This document shows positions 18,612-27,057 of a stretch of 64,000 bases of DNA, piece after piece. This stretch comes from Pycnococcus provasolii (taxonomy: Eukaryota > Chlorophyta > Pseudoscourfieldiophyceae > Pseudoscourfieldiales > Pycnococcaceae): assembly GCA_938743325.2 (NCBI GenBank), contig OW568867.1, forward strand, positions 712,501 to 776,500. The letters run 5' to 3'. A program made the translations under genes and the position numbers. The notes beneath the pieces are model-generated. The model was given only the letters and a program-made list of their open reading frames with translations. It was not told the DNA's origin and did not search any database. Position 1 is the stretch's first letter. Each line of letters opens with the position of its first letter.

Positions 18612-19037
18612 AATGCGAGCGAGCTGTATTGACAGCACTCTCGAGATTATTCTTGAACGGGAAAAAAAACAAAGTCACGCAGGGGGGGTTCCACGTCGGA
18701 CGATATAACCCTAGCCCTAACCCTAACCCTAACCCAGGTAAACCCTTCTCTTGATCCACCATAGAAATATTCACCTCGTCGTGACCAGTTATCGTAGCGC
18801 ACGCGCTTTCCATCATAAGTCTAAAGAGGGGTGACCGGGAACGTCGACCGCGCAGTCACATTCGGCGGCCAGCGCCGCCGTCGCGCATGACACCGATGAA
18901 AACGAAAAAATATGGGCTGGTGGGTTTGGTTTTCATATATATTTACTTTGTTCAAGATTAAGAAAGTTTATTTTTTGTCATCAATTGTTAAACACAACCT
19001 ACCTATTACATCGTCGTCGTCGTCGCATTCATTCCTC
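18612..19037. other. intergenic with telomere-like tract
   Basis: About 425 bp between two minus-strand genes: it holds the promoter of the WGR gene, a (CCCTAA)n tract at 18707-18735 and the 3' flank of the RRM gene. Confidence 0.6.
18707..18735 (-). repeat. interstitial telomere-like repeat (TTAGGG type)
   Basis: Four to five consecutive CCCTAA units with one variant CCCTAG. It lies 96 bp upstream of the ATG of the WGR gene on the minus strand, where it reads as TTAGGG. Confidence 0.9.
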
Positions 19038-20591
19038 TTACTCCTCTTCGTCGTCGTCGTCGCCGTCAGCCTGCTCCTCCTGCTCCTGCTCCTCCTCTTC
19101 GTCTTCGTCGTCGTCGTCGTCCTCGCTCCTCTTCCGTTTCGTGTCATCGGCATCCTCCTCCTCGTTTGCGTCGTCAGCCTCCTCGGCTGCACCACCTTCC
19201 TTCTCCTCGTCTCTCTTTCGCTTCCTCTGCAGGTCGCCATTCTCCTCCTCCGCGTTGATAGCCGCGGCGGCCGCCGCTGCTGCCGCCGCTGCCGCCGGCT
19301 CAGCTGACGGGGCGACGGGAGGTGGTGGCTGCGCAGGAGGTGGTGGCTGCGCAGGAGCGGGAGGTGGATATGCTGCTGCATTCCGTGGAGCATATGGGTT
19401 GTGAGCCGGAGGACCACCGCTGCCGCCGCCACCGCCGCCGCCTCCGCCACCTCCACCACCACCACCACCTCCGCCGCCGCCGACTCCGCCGCTGCCATCT
19501 GCCTGACGTCCCTGGATCGGAGTCTTCGCTGGATCAATGCGCAGCTGTCCAGCACCCACCAACGATCCCGACAGCGCGAGTGCAGCCTGCGCGCCAGCCG
19601 CGGTGGCGAATTCGAGGAATGCAACTTTCGTCGGCCGCGACGCATCCCGGTCAATCATCTGGATGCGCGTCACCGCGCCGCACTGCGGCGTGAAGTAGCT
19701 GCGCAGCGCCTCTTCGCTCAGGCTTCGGTCGACGCCTGAAACGTGCACCGTGCACGCGAGCGGCCCCGCGCTCTCGTCCGTGGCTGCGGATGGCTTGATG
19801 AGCGTGCTGGTTTGAATCGCGCTCTTCGAAGGCTCGATGGCGAGGCTCGAGCTGCCGAGCACCTGCCCGGATAGCGCGAGCGACGCGACGGCGGCGTCGC
19901 GCGTCTGAAACTCGACCCAAGCAGCCTTGGTTCCCGGCGCGATTGCGTTGGGTCCCGCGGGTGTGGCTGAGATGCGTATCCGTGTCACGACGCCGCACAC
20001 GCTGAAGAACTGCTCGAGGTGCTGCTCGGCGATGATGGGGTCGACGCCTCGTATGTGAATCGTCTTCATGATGCGCTCCGGGTCCTGGTTCGCGCGGTTT
20101 CCCATGCCAGCCCCTCCCGGTCCCATGCCTAGGTTAGGAGCCTGGTACGGTCCCGGCGTCGCGCCGCCGTACATTGCGCCGAACGGGTTGCCGTACGGGT
20201 TGCCGTACGCGTTGTGACCACCGTGGTGCGGCATGCCGTGTGGTCCTCCCACGCCGTGCGGTCCAGACGGTCCACCTCCGTGTGGCGGTGCGCCTCCCCG
20301 CGGTCCACCCCCTCCTCCTCCCCCGCCTCCCCCAATCGTGCTTCTGGACATCTGAACGCGTATGGCGCAGTCTGCGATTTGGAGTCCGTTCAGGTGGCAT
20401 GCCGTAGCAGCTTGTGACGGGTCTTGGAATTCGACGAAAACGAATCGCGTTCGGTATCCCTCCTGTCCAGCGAACTTGACCGCGGTGACGACGCCGCAGT
20501 TCGCGAAGAGCTGGCGCAGCGTCGGCTCGTCGATCGACGCGGGTATGTTGCCGACGTAGATGGTACGCGACGCACCAGCAGCAGGGTCCAT
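19038..20591 (-). CDS. three-RRM RNA-binding protein, CID8-13 like
   Basis: Nuclear-type RNA-binding protein of 517 aa. RRM1 is at about 8-80 (RTIYVGNIPA, FVFVEFQDP), RRM2 at about 185-262 (KTIHIRGVDP, AAWVEFQT) and RRM3 at about 275-350 (CTVHVSGVDR, VAFLEFAT). RRM2 and RRM3 end with LALSG-x-x-LG-x-x-x-L-x-I-x-PSK/AKTPIQ, which is the hallmark of plant CID8-13 and Vip1-like RRMs. Gly-rich and Pro/Ala-rich spacers separate the domains. The C-terminus has basic clusters (KRKRDEEKE, TKRKRSED) and a long acidic tail, consistent with nuclear location. The Gly run near 19425-19490 is a triplet repeat. The PABP-binding PAM2 motif of plant CID proteins is not seen. Confidence 0.85.
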   Translation of the reverse strand: MDPAAGASRTIYVGNIPASIDEPTLRQLFANCGVVTAVKFAGQEGYRTRFVFVEFQDPSQAATACHLNGLQIADCAIRVQMSRSTIGGGGGGGGGGPRGGAPPHGGGPSGPHGVGGPHGMPHHGGHNAYGNPYGNPFGAMYGGATPGPYQAPNLGMGPGGAGMGNRANQDPERIMKTIHIRGVDPIIAEQHLEQFFSVCGVVTRIRISATPAGPNAIAPGTKAAWVEFQTRDAAVASLALSGQVLGSSSLAIEPSKSAIQTSTLIKPSAATDESAGPLACTVHVSGVDRSLSEEALRSYFTPQCGAVTRIQMIDRDASRPTKVAFLEFATAAGAQAALALSGSLVGAGQLRIDPAKTPIQGRQADGSGGVGGGGGGGGGGGGGGGGGGGGSGGPPAHNPYAPRNAAAYPPPAPAQPPPPAQPPPPVAPSAEPAAAAAAAAAAAAINAEEENGDLQRKRKRDEEKEGGAAEEADDANEEEDADDTKRKRSEDDDDDEDEEEEQEQEEQADGDDDDEEE

Positions 20592-21129
20592 GATATGATA
20601 TACTATCTTATCTTATATGAATGTGGAAGACAGTCTTATAAGCTGGCTTATTATAATATGTGTCGCAGGTAGTTAACGTGTTTGAAAAGTAAAGCTATGC
20701 CGCCGCCGCCGCCCCGCCAAAAACTACGAATGACGAGCGCCCGGGTCGGTGAGCGAGAAACGAAGGGGAAAAAGGGGCGGAAAAACAAGACCCTGTATGG
20801 GAATGATATTCGGGGTTGGGCTCCCAAAATTCTCAACGACAAAGACGGATCCCCAGCATAGAGTCAAAAAATAGAGGAGACAACGACATGGAAATCCCCC
20901 GAAAAAGCAAATCGACCAGCACGGATTCCCGAATTGAGGAATCGACAACGAATGGATCCCCGAAATTCCCTCTATTAAAAAATATAACCCCGAATAAAGT
21001 AGAATAGACAACAAGGGATCCCCGGAATATTTCTCACTACCCACAAGTTAGGTCGGGTCCCTGAGTCCACGGGCCGTTGCTCTTGGAGGGTTTTCGCTCT
21101 CGCCCTCTTTCTGTTCACAGAAGAAGAGA
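20592..21129. promoter_or_regulatory. divergent intergenic between RRM gene and NDUFS2
   Basis: About 540 bp between divergently transcribed genes, so promoters for both. Three imperfect copies of a GAATCGACAACGAATGGATC-like unit occur about 65 bp apart at roughly 20871, 20936 and 21000. No coding signal. Confidence 0.5.
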
Positions 21130-22575
21130 ATGACGTCGACGCCAGCAGCCATGGCCGCGCTGTCAATGGCGTCGAAGGCCGTCATTGGTGGCCTTCGTGG
21201 TAATGTGTCATCATCGATGACTACCTTGCGTCGTGGTATTTCGTCATTACGCGTATTACCACAACCACAACCACAAGGGGCACTTGCTGCTGCTCCTGCC
21301 GCAGTGTCTTCCGCCAACAATGTTTTTCCAAACCAACAACTCTTTGGGGTCTCTTTTGGGGGTCGGCGCACGTACGCCGAAGAAGCGGCACACCCGCTCG
21401 CGGAACGCAAAGTCAAGAACTTCACGCTCAACTTTGGGCCGCAGCACCCTGCGGCGCACGGTGTGCTCCGCCTCGTCCTGGAAATGAACGGAGAGGTGGT
21501 CGAACGCTCTGACCCGCACATCGGGCTCCTGCACCGAGGAACGGAAAAACTGTGCGAGTACAAGACGTACATGCAAGCACTTCCGTACTTCGACCGACTC
21601 GACTACGTCTCGATGATGGTGCAGGAGCAGGGGTACTCGCTCGCGTGCGAAAAGCTGCTCGGCATCGAGGTGCCCCTGCGCGCGCAGTACATTCGCGTGC
21701 TGTTCGCCGAAATCACGAGGTGCCTCAACCACCTGCTCGCTCTCACGACGCACGCGCTCGACGTCGGCGCGCTCACGCCCATGCTCTGGGCGTTCGAGGA
21801 GCGCGAGAAGATGATGGAGTTCTACGAGCGAGTCAGCGGTGCGCGCATGCACGCCGCGTACGTGCGACCAGGAGGCGTGGCGCAGGACCTGCCGCTGGGA
21901 CTCTGCGAAGATATCTACCTGTTCGCGCAGCAGTTTGCGTCGCGCATCGACGAGCTCGAGGAGATGCTCAACGGCAATCGAATCTGGAAGCAGAGGCTCG
22001 TGCAGATTGGCGAGGTGAGCGCGCGCGACGCCATGGCGTACGGCTTCTCCGGCGCCATGCTGCGCGGCAGCGGGGTTTCGTGGGACATTCGCAAGGTGAA
22101 GCCGTACGACGTGTACGACCGCATGGAGTTTGACGTTCCGGTGGGAACGAACGGAGACTGCTACGACCGCTACCTCATCCGCATGGAGGAGATGCGGCAG
22201 AGCATCAGAATCATCATGCAGTGCCTGAACCAGATGCCCGAGGGGATGATCAAGACGGACGACCGCAAGGTGACGCCTCCTTCGCGCGCGCAGATGAAGC
22301 ACTCGATGGAGAGCCTGATCCACCACTTCAAGCTGTACACCGAGGGATTCAACGTGCCGCCAGGCGAGACGTACACGTCGGTGGAGGCGCCAAAGGGCGA
22401 GTTTGGCGTGTACTTGGTGTCTGATGGCACGAACCGTCCGTACAGGTGCCGAATTCGCGCGCCTGGTTTCGTGCACTTGGGCGCTCTCGATTTTATGGCA
22501 AAAAAGCACATGTTGGCTGATGTCGTTACTATCATCGGTACGCAGGACATCGTCTTCGGTGAGGTGGATCGCTAA
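21130..22575 (+). CDS. NDUFS2: mitochondrial complex I 49 kDa subunit (NDUFS2/Nad7), nuclear-encoded
   Basis: Core subunit of respiratory NADH:ubiquinone oxidoreductase that helps form the quinone site, 481 aa. The first ~85 residues are a mitochondrial-type presequence rich in Ala, Ser, Arg ([11 protein letters not shown]) ending near [10 protein letters not shown]. The mature part is highly conserved: [31 protein letters not shown], the quinone-site Tyr in [41 protein letters not shown] and the usual C-terminal FGEVDR. This protein is mitochondrially encoded in many green algae, so a nuclear copy with a presequence indicates gene transfer. The gene is intronless with an in-frame start at 21130. 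Confidence 0.97.
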   Translation: MTSTPAAMAALSMASKAVIGGLRGNVSSSMTTLRRGISSLRVLPQPQPQGALAAAPAAVSSANNVFPNQQLFGVSFGGRRTYAEEAAHPLAERKVKNFTLNFGPQHPAAHGVLRLVLEMNGEVVERSDPHIGLLHRGTEKLCEYKTYMQALPYFDRLDYVSMMVQEQGYSLACEKLLGIEVPLRAQYIRVLFAEITRCLNHLLALTTHALDVGALTPMLWAFEEREKMMEFYERVSGARMHAAYVRPGGVAQDLPLGLCEDIYLFAQQFASRIDELEEMLNGNRIWKQRLVQIGEVSARDAMAYGFSGAMLRGSGVSWDIRKVKPYDVYDRMEFDVPVGTNGDCYDRYLIRMEEMRQSIRIIMQCLNQMPEGMIKTDDRKVTPPSRAQMKHSMESLIHHFKLYTEGFNVPPGETYTSVEAPKGEFGVYLVSDGTNRPYRCRIRAPGFVHLGALDFMAKKHMLADVVTIIGTQDIVFGEVDR

Positions 22576-22683
22576 AAACATCATCAACAACAACAACAAC
22601 AAAAGTAAAAAGTTTAACACAAAAAGAAAAATTTTATCTATCTACAAAGAATCCACACATGTATTTTGTCGTTGTTGCTGTTT

Positions 22684-23388
22684 TCAGTGATTATGGCTGC
22701 TGCGTGTTTTGTGCCAATTGGGATGTGGTATGTCACGTGGTGGCGACCTTAGAGTATATGGTGACGACGACGTCGTTGTAGTCATCTCAGCACCACTACC
22801 ACCATTGTCATCTTCTACTGGCATGGTGCGAAGGAAAGGGTGGTTATCGTGTGGCGAGCCCGCTGGTGGCGGTGTTGTTGTTGTTGTTGTCGTTGTTGCT
22901 GCTGCTGTTGTTGGTGGTTGTAGTGCTGCTGTTGTTCGCACCTTCAGTCCAAGTCGTGGCAAATTTGATTTGCTGTCGACCATCGCATCTTTTTCAGGTT
23001 GCTGTTCGAGCGCACGGGTGAGGAGACTGAGACGAGAGAGGTTGCTGCTGCTGCTGCTGCTACTGCTGCTCGTCCTTTTGTTCTTCTTCATCTTGGGAAA
23101 CGTGTGAGCCCTGCCGAAGAAGATGTCTTCCGAAGGCGGAAGTTTGTCGTCGTAGAAGAGGTGCTTACGTGTCGTCCACAACATCGCAGCTGCAGCATTC
23201 CCCGAGGAAGTTTCCTCTGATTTGGAGGAGGAGGAGAAATTGGTGGTGGTCGGCTCAGACGAAAGAGCCTGAGTCGTTGTTGTTGTTGCTGTTATAGTCG
23301 TTGCAGTAGTGAGGCATGTCTTCTTCCCTCCAAGGCAGTGTTGTTGAGGAAGCTGCAAGCAGCTCGACGCCATGACGAGAAGAACCAT
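22684..23388 (-). CDS. hypothetical Ser/Thr-rich protein (uncertain)
   Basis: A 234-residue frame from the ATG at 23388; the frame continues 360 bases upstream to a GTG. The start region is hydrophobic, and the upstream extension adds VLTLFSLILLAHSF, which could be a signal anchor. The rest is Thr/Ser low complexity with a few more complex patches: LWTTRKHLFYDDKLPPSED, a basic SNLSRLSLLTRALEQ segment, and a C-terminus ending DIPHPNWHKTRSSHNH. I recognise no family. It sits tail to tail with NDUFS2. It could be a small secreted protein or a chance frame created by triplet repeats. Confidence 0.35.
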   Translation of the reverse strand: MVLLVMASSCLQLPQQHCLGGKKTCLTTATTITATTTTTQALSSEPTTTNFSSSSKSEETSSGNAAAAMLWTTRKHLFYDDKLPPSEDIFFGRAHTFPKMKKNKRTSSSSSSSSSNLSRLSLLTRALEQQPEKDAMVDSKSNLPRLGLKVRTTAALQPPTTAAATTTTTTTTPPPAGSPHDNHPFLRTMPVEDDNGGSGAEMTTTTSSSPYTLRSPPRDIPHPNWHKTRSSHNH

Positions 23389-24016
23389 GAAGGAATGAGC
23401 TAGAAGAATGAGCGAAAACAAAGTTAGAACGTGCGTGTGCGTTGTTAAAAAGCAAAAGCGCCCCGAACGCAACGGAAAAGTTAAGGTACGTACGGACGAA
23501 AAATAATGGATGGGGGATGAGCTGTCACACCGGGGCGGGGAAGGTTCGACTCGGAGGGTTTTTTGTTTTCCCCGGGGGAAAGTCAGGCAGAGGATTGGGG
23601 CCTTTGGGGGAGGGTGGGAAGCGATGCATTTGGGCATTTGGGTAGCGCTTTTGTTGAGGATTTTAGGGGTGAAAAATTCCATTCCTCCGAGGGTGGTCAA
23701 AAAAGCTTTGAGAAGGGTGGAATTTTTGGGGTTTGTTTTTTGTGCCACAAACTCCGTATCCGATTTAGGCGATTTTCTGCGGATTTTGGCCAGGAAAATC
23801 CCGCCTTAATCTTAATCAGAATGGCGTGTTGTCGGGGTTAATTTTCCGGGAAACCTTTACTTTTCCCAAACCAAGATGGAACCCCTAATCATAATAATGA
23901 ACTGCCGACCAAAACGAAAAAACAAAACGAAAAAACGAAACGAAAACCAATCATATGGCGTAATAATTGGCGTTTTATTAGGTGAACCTGGTCCGCGATA
24001 TATATCATCACTCATC
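23389..24016. other. intergenic, no clear gene
   Basis: About 630 bp with no domain in any frame. A GGTTCGACTC string near 23548 looks like a tRNA B box, but no T-stem or cloverleaf can be built around it. Confidence 0.5.
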
Positions 24017-25390
24017 ATGGTGATTGACTACAGCCGTTTCGACGCAATTGACACCACCACGTCGTCTGACGACGACGACGATGACAACAACAACAACAAC
24101 AACAACAACGACGACGACGACGACGACGAGGAGACTGATGATTTTGCTGATTTTGCCGGGGCGGAGCGCCGTCGTGAACGAAATCGTGCGTCAGGTGTAT
24201 GGTCACAGCGCAAACAACTGCCTCCGCCGGTGGAGGAGATGCCGATGCACCATCCACCTTCGCCACCACCACCACCGCTCGTCGTCGACAGCGAGTTGGC
24301 TGCTCGTGTGTTTAGCACCGCATTTCTGCCATGGTGGAGAGTTTCGCACGACGATCGCGTCGCCGCTACCATCCGCCGCTATCAGCATTTCAACGGAGGA
24401 CCAAACCGATTCCGCGTGAGCTGCGGCGTTTCCCACGCACTCGTCATTGGAAACGATGGGAGCGTGCAGTGCTTTGGAGATGACTCGAACGGCATGGCAC
24501 CTCGAGAGGGCATACCTGGATCCTTTCTCGCCGTGGCAGCAGGAAATGACCATTCCATTCTACTTCAGTACAATGGTAGTGTTGTATGCCTTGGATCAAA
24601 CGAACACGGTCAAGCGCCGTCGATGCTGCCTGGACCGTACGTCGCCATCGCCGCTGGATTGCACAATACAGTCCTACTTCGCCTCGATGGTACAGCCGAA
24701 TTCTACGGCGTGCAAGAATTACATACTAATCCAGGATTGGCCCCCGCCTTCGGACCTTGGCAGTACGGCGAGGAAGCCGAGGATCCTGCATGGCTCACGC
24801 AGGCGGGTCCATTCGTCGGGATCGCTTCTAGTGGATGTCACACAGTGGCAATTCGCACGGACGGATCGCTCGTCGGCTGGGGAAACAATCAGGAGGGACA
24901 AGCGCCCTTGCACGTTCGCGGTCCGTTCAAGTTCGTCATGGTTGGCTTTTGGTATGGAACGACACTTGCGATCAACGAGCATGGACGCCTTGTCGCCTTT
25001 GGCATGCTTGCACCAGAAAACCCGAACCACCACTCGATGGGCGAACTCGAGGAACTTCTTGCCGACGAAGGTCCTTTTATCGCAGTGACAGGCGGCGTTA
25101 TGAAGATTATTGCACTACGAGCGGACGGCACAATCATAATGAAATTCAAGGATGATGATTATATGCGCCGCCTACAACTTTCCGACTCAGAAGAAAGAGA
25201 GCTACTTCTTCTTGATGGGCGTTTTATTGCCGTAGCCTATTCTGAGCTTAGAGGGTTCACCGTGGCGCTTCGCGCCGACGGAGAGGTGGTGATACGATGG
25301 GACACACCTGGACGACTCGAAAGGTATCCTCTCGAAAGCCTGGAGGATGGTGGTGGCTTCTACGACGATGATGGACCTGATGATGACTGA
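24017..25390 (+). CDS. RCC1/BLIP-II-like beta-propeller protein
   Basis: Protein of 457 aa from the ATG at 24017 (MVIDYSRFD); an earlier in-frame ATG at 23876 would add a Lys-rich stretch with no homologous look. After an Asp/Asn run (24070-24130) and a Pro-rich segment come about seven repeats of roughly 48 residues in the pattern GxFxAVAAGxxHSxxLxxDGxVxxxGxNxxGQAP, for example VSCGVSHALVIGNDGSVQCF and IASSGCHTVAIRTDGSLVGW. This is the blade pattern of RCC1-type propellers. Partners are unknown: RCC1-fold proteins include exchange factors, light-signalling proteins and many scaffolds. The last two repeats are degenerate. Confidence 0.8.
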   Translation: MVIDYSRFDAIDTTTSSDDDDDDNNNNNNNNDDDDDDEETDDFADFAGAERRRERNRASGVWSQRKQLPPPVEEMPMHHPPSPPPPPLVVDSELAARVFSTAFLPWWRVSHDDRVAATIRRYQHFNGGPNRFRVSCGVSHALVIGNDGSVQCFGDDSNGMAPREGIPGSFLAVAAGNDHSILLQYNGSVVCLGSNEHGQAPSMLPGPYVAIAAGLHNTVLLRLDGTAEFYGVQELHTNPGLAPAFGPWQYGEEAEDPAWLTQAGPFVGIASSGCHTVAIRTDGSLVGWGNNQEGQAPLHVRGPFKFVMVGFWYGTTLAINEHGRLVAFGMLAPENPNHHSMGELEELLADEGPFIAVTGGVMKIIALRADGTIIMKFKDDDYMRRLQLSDSEERELLLLDGRFIAVAYSELRGFTVALRADGEVVIRWDTPGRLERYPLESLEDGGGFYDDDGPDDD

Positions 25391-25510
25391 TGAAGATGAT
25401 GGGAGAGACGGATTGTGATGGGATGGACGATCCTTCAAATAGTCCTCCGTTGCTAAGTTAAGTAGTAGTAGTAGTAGTACAGAAGAAAAAAACATATGCT
25501 GCTACAATTA

Positions 25511-26221
25511 TTACCAGCAGCAGCACCACCGACACCATGAAAGTTTCCACCATGGTCGATGATGCGAGCCGTCGTCATCGTTGTTGAAGTAGTATTTACT
25601 CAACCAGCTCGCGTAGCTGTCCGATGCTTGAAGTGTCAGCACCGTGGTTGGGATTTGTGACGAGCTGAACACCGCTTGTGCCACCTTCATCAAGGCGGAA
25701 AAATGGCTGTCGTCGCCAAACGCTTCGAAGGAAAGCGTCCACCATCGATCTTCATTCAGGCCACCAACCGCGAGGTTGGTGAGCTCAACATCCACGCCTC
25801 GACGTAGCGATTTCGTGTTTTCTACCTCATACACGCGACCCGTCGGATCAATCGCGAAGCGCCTTTTGACTCTCACCTTCTTCACGTTCAACCACGACAA
25901 CGCCGCAGTTGTTGGCAGATCCTCGTCCTCCTTACCGCACAGCCGCCGCCACACCGTCAGTTTTTCCCATCCGTCGACAAGTCCATGAATGGTCGTTGAA
26001 AATTTGTAAGCCGCAGGTTCACGCGTTTGTACTTTGATTTGGAGTGGACCTCCTCCCCCTCCTCTGATTTTCACATTTACGGTATCAGTGTGTCGAATCT
26101 GCACGTAACTATCGCGACGACTCTCGACGCGCGCATAGTCTGTGAAAAACCAAGCACTCACGTCTTTAGGCACCATGCCACGGATGAACCAACGCACCTC
26201 AAACGTGCGATGCACATCCAT
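25511..26221 (-). CDS. unrecognised 236 aa protein, possibly CYTH-like fold
   Basis: The ATG at 26221 (MDVHRTFEVRWF) is chosen because the frame above it begins with a GTG. The protein has an N-terminal strand with basic and aromatic residues (FEVRWFIRG), Arg/Lys-rich strands (SYVQIRHTDTVNVKIRGG, VKKVRVKRRFAI), a central VELTNLAVGG and WWTLSFEAFGDD, and ends in a His/Trp/Cys-rich tail. Alternating charged strands around an E-x-R start are reminiscent of CYTH triphosphate tunnel enzymes, but the ExExK motif is not present, so this is only a guess. The fold looks globular and the frame is not low complexity, so I think it is a real gene. Confidence 0.55.
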   Translation of the reverse strand: MDVHRTFEVRWFIRGMVPKDVSAWFFTDYARVESRRDSYVQIRHTDTVNVKIRGGGGGPLQIKVQTREPAAYKFSTTIHGLVDGWEKLTVWRRLCGKEDEDLPTTAALSWLNVKKVRVKRRFAIDPTGRVYEVENTKSLRRGVDVELTNLAVGGLNEDRWWTLSFEAFGDDSHFSALMKVAQAVFSSSQIPTTVLTLQASDSYASWLSKYYFNNDDDGSHHRPWWKLSWCRWCCCW

Positions 26222-26301
26222 TTCTGTTGCCAGAAAATAACAAGTTTTACAAAGTGAGGGCGAAAGAGAACAGAAAGTGAGATTTATGTGAACTCTCGTT
26301 T

Positions 26302-26871
26302 TCACCTGGGTGCCAAATAGCTCCCCTTAAAACGGCCGGTGGAATCGAAATAAGCAAGCCATTGCGCCCAACCGCCGTGCAGCACAGTCGTCGCGGCGTA
26401 CCCCTCCGTCTTGAGCATCTCGGCGACGTCGTGTGCGTTTCCGCTTCCGTTCGCGTCGACGACGACCACGCCCCGGCTTTTCTCCGGGCAAGCGATGCGT
26501 ACGTCCTGAAGGAATGATTCATCCACCGCTGTTTCGAGAGGAACGTTCACCGTGAAATTCCACCCGTTGACGCGTCCACTCGCCGCCGTCACCTTGGTGA
26601 GGTGTGCGTACTCGAATTCAACGGCGGGTCTGATGTCAAGCACACGGTACCCACCCCCTTTGGGACTCATGGTGACAAGTCTGTGCATTTCGTGCGGCGT
26701 GCAGCTTGGTCCCAAACCACCTGGAAAGTAAGCTGGGAGTGCCTTAATACTAGCGTGAAAGCTCTGACGGGCTTTCACGCCCTGAAAGAACAAGGGGTAA
26801 GACGAGCGATGAAGCAAACATTGGTGACGCGATGACGAGGCAAATGGCGACGGACGTGACACGGGCATCAT
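26302..26871 (-). CDS. plastid-type rhodanese-like protein with Asp in place of catalytic Cys
   Basis: Protein of 189 aa from the ATG at 26871. The first ~45 residues (MMPVSRPSPFASSSRHQCLL...) look like a plastid or mitochondrial presequence. The rhodanese domain has the usual order: YRVLDIRPAVEFEYAHLTKV (the LDxRxxxEF motif), a VNVP strand, the active-site loop, and VLHGGWAQWLAY. The loop reads VVVVDANGSGNAHDV, with Asp139 where active sulfurtransferases have Cys. Thylakoid TROL/STR4 of plants is also reported to have Asp there, so a binding or tethering role is more likely than sulfur transfer. It is divergent from the OPR-monooxygenase gene, 186 bp apart, with a telomere-like tract between. 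Confidence 0.82.
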   Translation of the reverse strand: MMPVSRPSPFASSSRHQCLLHRSSYPLFFQGVKARQSFHASIKALPAYFPGGLGPSCTPHEMHRLVTMSPKGGGYRVLDIRPAVEFEYAHLTKVTAASGRVNGWNFTVNVPLETAVDESFLQDVRIACPEKSRGVVVVDANGSGNAHDVAEMLKTEGYAATTVLHGGWAQWLAYFDSTGRFKGSYLAPR

Positions 26872-26940
26872 GGGAATATCTCGGAGGGGAAATACTGTAA
26901 TTTCAGCCACAAACAAACAAACAACACACCTTTGCCCTCT

Positions 26941-27000
26941 GGTTAGGGTTTTAGGTTCGGGTTCGGGTTTTAGGTTAGGGTTAGGTTCGGGTTCGGGGTT
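26941..27000 (+). repeat. degenerate telomere-like repeat in a divergent promoter
   Basis: A run of GGTTAGGGTTTTAGG, GGTTCGGG and GGTTAGGGTTAGG units. It lies between the starts of the rhodanese gene (26871, minus) and the OPR-monooxygenase gene (27058, plus). Confidence 0.85.
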
Positions 27001-27057
27001 CGTTTTTCTGGCTCCATCTTGGCTCCATTTCGTTTTTCTCCGTCCCAGGCTCCCTTT

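Noticed and set aside
18707-18735. Possible chromosome end
   Set aside because: Only four to five units, flanked on both sides by intact genes; this is interstitial.
21256-22620. 454-codon antisense frame over NDUFS2
   Set aside because: Shadow of a highly conserved gene; no motif, biased His/Val/Arg composition.
23541-23565. GGTTCGACTC, a tRNA B-box look-alike
   Set aside because: The flanking bases do not form a T stem and no acceptor or anticodon stem can be drawn.
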